A stretch of DNA of 64,000 nt. Source: Mucilaginibacter cryoferens. GTDB lineage: Bacteria > Bacteroidota > Bacteroidia > Sphingobacteriales > Sphingobacteriaceae. Position 1 is the stretch's first letter; every line of letters starts with the position of its first letter. The stretch spans positions 620,001 to 684,000 of the forward strand of contig NZ_JACHCR010000001.1 of NCBI RefSeq assembly GCF_014205845.1, read 5' to 3'. Below, one piece after another: positions 8,977-16,193 of this stretch. The translations under genes were made by a program, and so were the position numbers. The notes beneath the pieces are model-generated. The model ran no database searches. It was not told the origin of the DNA and saw only the letters and a list, made by a program, of their open reading frames with translations.

Positions 8977-11037
8977 TTATATCAGTATTTTTAAAATAAA
9001 CAGCGCCAGTACTATAGCCAGCATACTAAACAAATAGTATTGCACTTTACCACTTTGAAATTTACGTGCAAAATTGCCAATACTTTGCACTGTGGAAGCC
9101 ATTAAATGCAAAAAGCCATCTACCAGGTATTTATCTATCCAAGCGGTTGCCCCAGCAATGCACCCGGCTATAGCAGCAAGTAGGTGAATAAAACCGTCGA
9201 TAACGTTTTTATCAAACCAGTAAAGAAACTTACCCAGGCCCAATACCGGTTTTACAAATATCCGCTTGTATATTTTATCAAAGTACCACTGGTTATAGGA
9301 TAAGCGATAGAAGAAACCTGTTTGCGGAAACGAGAAAGCAATTTGCTTTACATAGATAGCATAAGCCAGGTATATAACGAGTAAGCTAAAAACATTTACC
9401 ACCACCGGAATAATGAGATGATAGCTACTTTCACCAATCACAAAGCCCGGCAGTTTCAACCCGCTAAATAACCAGGCATGTTCGTAAGCTATAGGATTGA
9501 AAGAGAATAAGGGAAAGAAACAGCAAAGCATCAAAAACACCAGCGGCAATTTATAAGGCCAGCCGCCATCTGTAACATGTAGCTTTAAATTAGGGTAAGC
9601 GTTCGTTAGCCTGAAATCGCCAAAGAAAACTTTAAATATCAATCGTGCAACATAGAAGGCGGTAAGCCAGCTGGTAACGAGTGCCATTACGGGGATGATG
9701 CTGAACCATGCGTCTTTACCATCGCTCCATTCAAAAGCCTGGATCAGGATACCATCTTTAGATAAATAGCCTGATGTAAGCGGCAGCCCTACCAGGGCCA
9801 AACCACCAATAACAGCGGCTATAAAAGTAAGCGGCAATTTTTTGCGGAAACCGCCCATCAATGAAATATCCTGCGGATCGATATCAAGGTGATTATCCTC
9901 TTTAATATGCTGCATCTGGTGAATAACGATACCCGCCACCAAAAACAACAAACATTTAAAAAACGCGTGTGTGGCCAAATGAAACAGCGACGATGAATAA
10001 GCCCCAACGCCCATACCTAAGATCATATAACCTAACTGCGATATGGTAGAGTATGCCAAAATACGTTTCAGATCGTTTTGTGTAAGTGCAATGGTTGCCG
10101 CCATAAAAGCAGTAAAGCAGCCTATGCAAGCTAATATGGACAGCTCTGTACCCGTAAACATGGGGTATACCCTGCCTAACAGGAACACGCCTGCTGCAAC
10201 CATGGTAGCGGCGTGAATAAGAGCGGAAACTGATGTTGGCCCCTCCATAGCATCGGGCAACCAGGTATGCAACGGAAACTGGGCCGATTTAGCAGCAACA
10301 GCTAAAACGATACCTGCAACGGCAATGTACTGGCAAATGGCGGGTAAAGAGCCTACAGGCCCATTCCACAACCCATTATTAACAACCGATTGAACTACCA
10401 ATCCTTTTTGTGCAAAAAGCAGTTCGATATCAAAAGTACGGTATTGCACAAACAAGATAATAATGGCGCTCAACAGACCGATATCCCCTATCCTGTTCAT
10501 GATGAAAGCTTTTTTATTGGCCTGTACCGCTTTGTCCCTGGTAAACCAAAAACCGATCAACAGGTATGATGAAAAGCCCACCAACTCCCAAAAAGCATAA
10601 AACAATACCAGGTTATCAATTACCACCAAACCCAGCATGCTAAAACAAAAGAAACTGAGGTAAGTAAAATACCGGCTGTACCTATCATCATGCTTCATGT
10701 AGGCGGTAGAGTAAATATGTACCGGCAAGGCAATAACCGATACCAGCAACAGCATCAATACCGATAGGTTATTTAACAGTATACCTGCGTAAACTTTGGT
10801 ATGCCCAATGGTAAACCAAACCTGCTTTACATGAATCTGAGGATTATTCCATACCCCGGCAAATACTTTGGCAGCCAACACACAACTGATTAATATAGCC
10901 AGCGTAGATACCCAACCCGCAGCCTTACTTTTTACCGGCAGGCAAAAGTTTACCAAAGCAGCAAGCAAGGGCAATGCTACAGCTGCGAGAGTGCAGGTGA
11001 TGAGGATGAGATCTGTATGAGATGAAGTGTTGTTCAA
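8977..11037 (-). CDS. nuoL: NADH-quinone oxidoreductase subunit L
   Basis: Largest antiporter-like subunit of complex I. It has FYAFWELVGFSSYLLIGFW, AKSAQFPLHTWLPDAMEGPT and ILAYSTISQLGYMILG, then a C-terminal part (after about residue 560) with further helices consistent with the lateral amphipathic arm and its anchor. 686 residues, slightly long. The start used is TTG (11035-11037); an in-frame stop lies a few codons upstream and no ATG precedes the first helix. The 219-bp gap to nuoK is unusual for this operon and is occupied by a REP-like palindrome. Confidence 0.93.
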   Translation of the reverse strand: MNNTSSHTDLILITCTLAAVALPLLAALVNFCLPVKSKAAGWVSTLAILISCVLAAKVFAGVWNNPQIHVKQVWFTIGHTKVYAGILLNNLSVLMLLLVSVIALPVHIYSTAYMKHDDRYSRYFTYLSFFCFSMLGLVVIDNLVLFYAFWELVGFSSYLLIGFWFTRDKAVQANKKAFIMNRIGDIGLLSAIIILFVQYRTFDIELLFAQKGLVVQSVVNNGLWNGPVGSLPAICQYIAVAGIVLAVAAKSAQFPLHTWLPDAMEGPTSVSALIHAATMVAAGVFLLGRVYPMFTGTELSILACIGCFTAFMAATIALTQNDLKRILAYSTISQLGYMILGMGVGAYSSSLFHLATHAFFKCLLFLVAGIVIHQMQHIKEDNHLDIDPQDISLMGGFRKKLPLTFIAAVIGGLALVGLPLTSGYLSKDGILIQAFEWSDGKDAWFSIIPVMALVTSWLTAFYVARLIFKVFFGDFRLTNAYPNLKLHVTDGGWPYKLPLVFLMLCCFFPLFSFNPIAYEHAWLFSGLKLPGFVIGESSYHLIIPVVVNVFSLLVIYLAYAIYVKQIAFSFPQTGFFYRLSYNQWYFDKIYKRIFVKPVLGLGKFLYWFDKNVIDGFIHLLAAIAGCIAGATAWIDKYLVDGFLHLMASTVQSIGNFARKFQSGKVQYYLFSMLAIVLALFILKILI

Positions 11038-11078
11038 TCTGTATTTGCCTTAGGCGTATATATAAATAGTTTTTAAAA

Positions 11079-11175
11079 GCGTCATTACGAGGTACGAAGC
11101 AATCCCCTATTTACTGAGTAGCTATGCACGGCCGCTCTTTATAGTTGGGGATTGCTTCGTACCTCGCAATGACGC
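11079..11175. repeat. REP-like palindrome inside the nuo operon
   Basis: A 29-nt arm starting GCGTCATTACGAGGTACGAA (11079-11107) pairs with its complement at 11147-11175 with one mismatch, around a 39-nt loop containing CTGAGTAGCTATGCACG. Same family as copies at 36.4, 43.0, 43.5 and 48.5 kb. It separates nuoK from nuoL. Confidence 0.85.
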
Positions 11176-11256
11176 ATTTTTTACATGTCATTATTGTTTT
11201 TTCCGAGCGCAACTTATGATCACTCGCACCGACAATCTCTTTAATCCTCTTCATCA

Positions 11257-11562
11257 TTAATCCCTCAAATTATTAATCTTACCTGGATCAATGGTTTTAT
11301 ATCTGCGGTAAACATTCAGGATAATAGCCAGCGCCACTGCGGTTGTTGCAGCGGCAAGTACAATGGCAAACAGTGCGAAAATTTGGCCACTATTATTTAG
11401 GCTGTCGTGTTTGCCAAATGCTACCAGGTTTAATATGGCTGCATTTAATATTAACTCAATGCCTATCAATATCTGAATAGCGTTGCGTTTAGATACGATC
11501 ATATACAACCCTATGCAAAACAGTGCCGCGCTTATGATCAGAAAATCGTTTAAAGTGATCAT
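11257..11562 (-). CDS. nuoK: NADH-quinone oxidoreductase subunit K
   Basis: Small three-helix subunit of the complex I membrane arm. Residues 5-30, about 30-50 and 60-85 are hydrophobic, with the buried carboxylates in IGIELILNAAILNLVAF typical of NuoK proton transfer. 101 residues is the family length. It overlaps nuoJ by the four bases ATGA. Confidence 0.95.
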   Translation of the reverse strand: MITLNDFLIISAALFCIGLYMIVSKRNAIQILIGIELILNAAILNLVAFGKHDSLNNSGQIFALFAIVLAAATTAVALAIILNVYRRYKTIDPGKINNLRD

Positions 11563-12107
11563 TCGCTGCCCTCCTTCCGAGACAGGTGTGCCGCGCCAAC
11601 CAATGCCATCAGTAATAAAACAGAAATGGCTTCAAACGGCAGCAGGTAACGGGTCATCAGGTTAACGCCAATGTTATCAATCATCACTGCGTTTGGTGTA
11701 ATGGTATTATTATTGGCGATAGAATCCTTTACCCAACTCAGGTTATTGGCATCGGCTTTAAATATCACGTTGATGATTACTATAAAAAACAAAACAGCCA
11801 GCAAAATAGCAGGCAACTTGCCGATGCTAAAAAACTTACCCTTTTGTTGCTGTATTACATCCAAGGTTTCTTTACCCGATAACATAAACGCAAACAGAAT
11901 GAGCACCAGGATGCCCCCTACATAGATCACCACCTGGGTAACGGCTACAAAATCGGCCAGGGCCAATACATATAAACCGGCTAAAGCAAACAGTGTAACA
12001 AAAAATACAAAAATACTGCGTACCAGGTTTGTGGTGGAGGCCGCGTACAATGCCGAAGCTACCGCTATAAAACCCATCAGATAAAACAGCACGCGGACTA
12101 AGCTCAT
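11559..12107 (-). CDS. nuoJ: NADH-quinone oxidoreductase subunit J
   Basis: Five-helix membrane-arm subunit. The conserved middle helices (LFALAGLYVLALADFVAVTQVVIYVGGILVLI) are clear, including the helix-3 region with the pi-bulge known from complex I structures. 182 residues is in range. It overlaps both neighbours by four bases (ATGA), which indicates translational coupling with nuoI and nuoK. Confidence 0.95.
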   Translation of the reverse strand: MSLVRVLFYLMGFIAVASALYAASTTNLVRSIFVFFVTLFALAGLYVLALADFVAVTQVVIYVGGILVLILFAFMLSGKETLDVIQQQKGKFFSIGKLPAILLAVLFFIVIINVIFKADANNLSWVKDSIANNNTITPNAVMIDNIGVNLMTRYLLPFEAISVLLLMALVGAAHLSRKEGSE

Positions 12108-12694
12108 GCACCGCCCTCCTTTTTTTGCATAGCAGCCAGTTTGGCAGCCTGCTTTTCGGCCTGTTGTTTATCAAACAAGGCACGTTTCTCGGCAGCAACC
12201 TCGGCCGGCATGTCCGAAAATTCGTATACCAGGTCGCTCAGTTCAAAAACAGTTTTATCGTATTGATTGGTCATTACAATACACTCTGTTGGGCACACAA
12301 TGGTACACAGGCCACAGTACATGCATTTGGCCATATCAATATCAAACTTGGCGGCATACAAACGTTTGGTGGTACCATCTGATGTTTGACCAATAGCTTC
12401 AGTTGCCTTTATCGCTTCAATATCTATACAATCTACAGGGCATACTTTGGCACACAAATCGCATACAATGCAATCGTCCATCTCCACATCCAGCTGGTAC
12501 CGCCCAATCTCGGGTACCGGCAGTTGCTGCTTAGGATATTGGATGGTGTTGGTGCCTTTCTCCAACTGTTTAAAGTAATTACTATCGCTTACTGTAACTA
12601 TTTTACGTTCAGAATTATTAGCAAAGAGGTGCTTCACGGTAAGGCTTAAACCTTTCCATGCCGTTGTAAAACCGTTGATTAACTTTGTTAACAA
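12104..12694 (-). CDS. nuoI: NADH-quinone oxidoreductase subunit I (two 4Fe-4S clusters)
   Basis: Ferredoxin-like subunit that passes electrons through clusters N6a and N6b towards quinone. Two CxxCxxCxxxC motifs are intact: CIVCDLCAKVCPVDC near residues 74-88 and CMYCGLCTIVCPTEC near 124-138. The C-terminal tail is charged and Ala/Lys-rich. 196 residues. It is separated from nuoH by 106 bp of AT-rich iterated words, in contrast to the tight nuoI-J-K overlaps. Confidence 0.95.
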   Translation of the reverse strand: MLTKLINGFTTAWKGLSLTVKHLFANNSERKIVTVSDSNYFKQLEKGTNTIQYPKQQLPVPEIGRYQLDVEMDDCIVCDLCAKVCPVDCIDIEAIKATEAIGQTSDGTTKRLYAAKFDIDMAKCMYCGLCTIVCPTECIVMTNQYDKTVFELSDLVYEFSDMPAEVAAEKRALFDKQQAEKQAAKLAAMQKKEGGA

Positions 12695-12800
12695 ATTCTA
12701 AATATTGAAATACTAAATTCTAAACTCTAAATACTAAACCTAATTTTAACATTCTAAATTCAATTTCTTAAATCCGAAATCGAACATCCGAAATCCGAAA
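12695..12800. repeat. Iterated-word sequence between nuoI and nuoH
   Basis: The gap is made of repeats of AAATTCTAAATA/CTAAATACTAAA and then ATCCGAAATC/GAACATCCGAAATCCGAA. The second word recurs at about 33.29 kb in another gap. No ORF or hairpin with a T-run is seen. Confidence 0.6.
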
Positions 12801-13871
12801 TCACATTAGCCACAATCGCCACACGCCCGATATCAGCATACATAAAAATGCAAGCGGGGTGAGCACCTTCCAGCAAAGGTTCATCAGTTGATCTACCCGG
12901 AAACGGGGCAGTGTCCACCTTATCCACATCTGGATGGCTACAAGGCCTAATGTTTTTAATGTTACCCACAATATGCCCCACCACATGCCGGTTGTCCAGC
13001 TAGCTAAATGGGCCGGCCCTATATTGGGCAACGGCGTGTTCCAGGCGCCTAAAAATAGTATCACGCCTATCATGCTTACCAAAAACATCATCGAATACTC
13101 GGCCAAAAAAACCAGCGCGAAACGGATGCCTGTAAACTCGGTATGGAAACCGGCAACCAGTTCCGATTCTGCTTCCGGGATATCAAATGGGGCACGATTA
13201 CTTTCGGCCAGCGAGGCTATAAAGTAAATAACAAACGCGATGATCAGATGCGGGGCACGAAATATGTTCCAACTAAAGAATCCTCCCGTTGCGGTTACAT
13301 CCCAAAAGCCCGCAAACTTTATTTTTTCGGCAGATAGCACACCTTGCTGCATAGCTATAGCCTGCAGATCTAAGGTTTGGGCTATCATCACTACAGAGAT
13401 AATGGCAAAACCTGCCGGGATCTCGTAGGATATGATTTGGGCGGCAGAGCGCATGGCCCCTAATATCGAGTACTTATTGTTTGATCCCCAGCCGGCCATC
13501 AGGATACCCAATGTTTCGATAGAGATAATGGCGAAAATATAATAGATGCCTAAATTTATTTTTGAGGGGATGAGTCCGGGCCCCCATGGCAGAGCTGCAA
13601 AGCCCATATAAACTGCGATGAATATTACCGCAGGTGCCAGCATAAACAGCCATTTATCTGCAGCCGCAGGGATGATGAGTTCTTTTTGGATCATCTTCAT
13701 AATATCGGCCAGGGTTTGCAGCGAGCCGAATTTACCCGTTTCGGTAGGGCCAAGCCGGTCTTGTATAAATGCAGAGATCTTTCGCTCGGCGTATACCCCA
13801 AACAAAGCAAAAAAGGCCGAAAAACTAAACAACCCTACAGCAACAATAAAATATGTGATATAATAATTCAA
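12801..13871 (-). CDS. nuoH: NADH-quinone oxidoreductase subunit H
   Basis: Membrane subunit that forms the quinone chamber between the peripheral and membrane arms. It has eight or so helices, the early YAERKISAFIQDRLGP, the quinone-site loop RSAAQIISYEIPAG, and ESNRAPFDIPEAESELVAGFHTEF. 356 residues is normal. It is the first nuo gene at this locus: upstream lie a 20-bp tandem repeat and murI, and no nuoA-G gene. A TAAGTTTG -7 box lies 20 bases upstream of the ATG, which suggests its own promoter. Confidence 0.95.
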   Translation of the reverse strand: MNYYITYFIVAVGLFSFSAFFALFGVYAERKISAFIQDRLGPTETGKFGSLQTLADIMKMIQKELIIPAAADKWLFMLAPAVIFIAVYMGFAALPWGPGLIPSKINLGIYYIFAIISIETLGILMAGWGSNNKYSILGAMRSAAQIISYEIPAGFAIISVVMIAQTLDLQAIAMQQGVLSAEKIKFAGFWDVTATGGFFSWNIFRAPHLIIAFVIYFIASLAESNRAPFDIPEAESELVAGFHTEFTGIRFALVFLAEYSMMFLVSMIGVILFLGAWNTPLPNIGPAHLASWTTGMWWGILWVTLKTLGLVAIQMWIRWTLPRFRVDQLMNLCWKVLTPLAFLCMLISGVWRLWLM

Positions 13872-13891
13872 GCGCCTTTTTGATGAAGCTG

Positions 13892-13899
13892 CAAACTTA
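13892..13899 (-). promoter_or_regulatory. Candidate -7 box for the nuoH-N operon
   Basis: TAAGTTTG on the minus strand fits TAnnTTTG, 20 bases before the nuoH ATG. No TTG at the ideal distance. Confidence 0.35.
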
Positions 13900-14040
13900 C
13901 TAAATGTTGAACTAATTTAGACGACAAGTTTAGTATATTAAATTGGCGAGTGGTTGATTAAATTGTCTGAAGCCAAATTTTCAGAATTTAAGAATTAACA
14001 GAATCGGTCTACTTACTGTAGTGATTACGTTATTATAAAC

Positions 14041-14167
14041 TTAATCTAACCTAATCCAACTTAATCTAACCTAATCCAACTTAATCCAACCCAATCCAAC
14101 TTAATCTAACCTAATCCAACTTAATCTAACCTAATCCAACTTAATCTAACCTAATCCAACTTAATCC
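14041..14167. repeat. Six tandem 20-bp repeats after murI
   Basis: Six head-to-tail copies of TTAATCTAACCTAATCCAAC occupy 14041-14160, plus seven bases of a seventh. Only the third copy differs (two T-to-C changes). Each copy is two similar 10-mers, so the array has a 10-bp sub-period close to one DNA turn. It starts five bases past the murI stop. There are no spacers, so it is not CRISPR. Confidence 0.9.
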
Positions 14168-14172
14168 CCCCA

Positions 14173-15015
14173 CTAACACTTCACCAGATCATTAGCCGCC
14201 ACAAAGGTAGATTTTACCGGCGACGAGAAAAACAGCGAGGCATGGTGATCAAAATCGGCAGTATCATCTGTAGTGGTGTAAAATTGGTTGGTGCCGTTTC
14301 TGGTCAGTTTCGTTTCCATTTCGGGATGGCGGTGCAGGTAATCAACCAGGCTATTGGCCACAATATCGCCCTGGGCTACCACTTTAACATGTGCAGGCAG
14401 CTGAGCTTCAATTTTATCTTTTATAATGGGGTAATGGGTGCAAGCCAGTAAAATGGTATCGATATTGGGCGATTGGGCCATAACCTCATCAAGATATAGC
14501 TTCACAAAATAATCGGCACCGGGCTGGTTGTACTCTCCATTTTCTATCAACGGCACCCATAACGGGCAAGCTTGCTGATAAACTTTTACATCAGGGAAAA
14601 AGTTATTGATCTCGATAAGGTACGACCCCGACTGCACGGTACCTTTTGTACCCAGCACGCCAATCTCTTTGCTTTGGGTATAATTGCCAATAATCTCGGC
14701 AGTTGGCCTTATAACGCCTAATACACGCTTTGTGGGGTCGGCATCTTTAAGGTCTTGCTGCTGAATAGTACGCAATGCTTTGGCCGATGCCGTATTGCAG
14801 GCCAGTACTACCAACGGGCAACCTTGTGCAAACATCCATTGTACACACTCCCAGGTATACTCGTGTATGGTTTTAAACGACCGGTTGCCATAAGGTGCAC
14901 GGGCATTATCGCCCAGGTAAAGGTAATCGTAACCGGGCAGCTGCTCAACAATGGATTTAAAAACAGTGAGGCCGCCAAAGCCCGAATCAAAAATACCTAT
15001 GGGATGATGTTGCAT
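14173..15015 (-). CDS. murI: Glutamate racemase
   Basis: Interconverts L- and D-glutamate to supply D-Glu for peptidoglycan. The two-cysteine active site is present: Cys73 in VLACNTAS and a second in LLACTHYPI near residue 200; Asp10 in IFDSGFGG fits the first acid/base helper. 280 residues from the ATG at 15015 (a TTG two codons earlier is possible but less likely). It is the distal gene of the uppS-bamA-skp-skp group, yet an intrinsic terminator sits just before it, so its expression may be partly independent. Confidence 0.95.
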   Translation of the reverse strand: MQHHPIGIFDSGFGGLTVFKSIVEQLPGYDYLYLGDNARAPYGNRSFKTIHEYTWECVQWMFAQGCPLVVLACNTASAKALRTIQQQDLKDADPTKRVLGVIRPTAEIIGNYTQSKEIGVLGTKGTVQSGSYLIEINNFFPDVKVYQQACPLWVPLIENGEYNQPGADYFVKLYLDEVMAQSPNIDTILLACTHYPIIKDKIEAQLPAHVKVVAQGDIVANSLVDYLHRHPEMETKLTRNGTNQFYTTTDDTADFDHHASLFFSSPVKSTFVAANDLVKC

Positions 15016-15025
15016 ATACAAACAT

Positions 15026-15055
15026 AAAAAAAGCGCCCCGTAAATACGAGGCGCT
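15026..15055 (-). terminator. Intrinsic terminator or attenuator between skp-like gene and murI
   Basis: Minus strand: AGCGCC/GGCGCT-type stem with an ACG/CGT extension, then seven T, ending about ten bases before the murI ATG. This breaks the bam-skp transcript from murI or lets only part of it through. Confidence 0.7.
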
Positions 15056-15081
15056 CTTTTATAAATGACTAATGGTTGATA

Positions 15082-15594
15082 TTATTTTAAACCTAATTTT
15101 AGTTTTACAGCAGCCATCAAATCATCAGCTTCCGGAGAAACCAACAGGCTTACCTGTGATGAATCTAAAACGTAAGCGTAACCTTTTTCTTTAGCAACAG
15201 CTTGTACAGCTGCGGTAGCTTTATCAAAAAGTGGTTTACCTAATTCGTTCTTTTTAGCTTCAACTTTCTGTTGAGCGTCTGCCTGGTAATCAGACATACG
15301 TTTTTGCATGTCTTGCAATTCGGCACCTTTCTGGCTACGGATAGCATCAGTCATGGTAGCCTGGTTTTTTTGGAAATCCTGACCTTTTGTAGTGTACTCA
15401 TTGTTCATACCAGTAAGTACATCAATGAAAGTTTTTTGGTAAGCCTGGATCTGGGCCGAAACGGTTTTAGTTTCTGGCATTAAGTCAATAACAGCATTGA
15501 AGTTAATATGGCCAATTTTGGTCTGCGCATTGGCAAAGTTGCCGGCAAATATCATTCCTACTGCAACTAAAGCAACTTTAAATAGTTTTTTCAT
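15082..15594 (-). CDS. OmpH/Skp-family periplasmic chaperone (second copy)
   Basis: 170 residues with a cleavable signal peptide (about 1-23, ending NFANAQ) and a long heptad-rich alpha-helical middle (residues 45-125), the tentacle-like coiled coil of Skp/OmpH. Skp holds unfolded outer-membrane proteins on their way to BamA. It follows a related 176-residue gene after 53 bp, and both lie downstream of bamA, the usual Bacteroidota arrangement. Confidence 0.88.
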   Translation of the reverse strand: MKKLFKVALVAVGMIFAGNFANAQTKIGHINFNAVIDLMPETKTVSAQIQAYQKTFIDVLTGMNNEYTTKGQDFQKNQATMTDAIRSQKGAELQDMQKRMSDYQADAQQKVEAKKNELGKPLFDKATAAVQAVAKEKGYAYVLDSSQVSLLVSPEADDLMAAVKLKLGLK

Positions 15595-15647
15595 TTTTTT
15601 TGTCCTGTGTTTAAAAATAGTTCTGTTCTGTGTATTTATTTAAATAT

Positions 15648-16178
15648 TTATTTGGCAATTACTCCGGGTTTAAGCCCTAATTTGGTTATTACTTCGGCGC
15701 TCCTATCAAACCTTGGGTTTGCATACAGCATAATAACCTCGCTGTTTTTATCAAAGATCATATCCAAATCATCGCTTTCGGCTACTGCCTGTACAGCTTT
15801 AGACACCCTATCCTGAATTGGTTTAACCAACGCGGTGCTTCTTTGTGATAACTCGCCATCGGGACCAAATTTTTGACGTTGAAAATCCTTAGCGGCTTTT
15901 TCTTTATCTACAATTTCGGCTTCGCGGCGCTTTTTCATATCAGCCGTCATTAAAACCTGATCGGCCTGATAAGCTTTGTATAAGCGGTCGATTTCCTGAA
16001 AACGGCCATCAACCTCTTTCTGCCACTGATCAGATAATGCTGCCAATTGCTTTTGCGATGAAGCATACTCTGGCATGTGCTTTAGTATGTAATCCGAATC
16101 GACGTAAGCAAAACGTTGTGCATAAGCTCCCGCAAATGCTGTAAACGTTAAAATGGCTAATAAAATTATCTTCTTCAT
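15648..16178 (-). CDS. OmpH/Skp-family periplasmic chaperone (first copy)
   Basis: 176 residues: signal peptide about 1-20 (AGAYAQ), then YVDSDYILKHMPEY, a charged helical coiled-coil region and a C-terminal strand segment ending in LGLKPGVIAK. It shares its plan with the next gene, so the pair arose by tandem duplication. It begins 15 bp after bamA and is certainly co-transcribed with it. Confidence 0.88.
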   Translation of the reverse strand: MKKIILLAILTFTAFAGAYAQRFAYVDSDYILKHMPEYASSQKQLAALSDQWQKEVDGRFQEIDRLYKAYQADQVLMTADMKKRREAEIVDKEKAAKDFQRQKFGPDGELSQRSTALVKPIQDRVSKAVQAVAESDDLDMIFDKNSEVIMLYANPRFDRSAEVITKLGLKPGVIAK

Positions 16179-16193
16179 AAGGCGCGGTGCAAA

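Noticed and set aside
14041..14167. Possible CRISPR array
   Set aside because: Repeats are head to tail without spacers and no cas gene is present.
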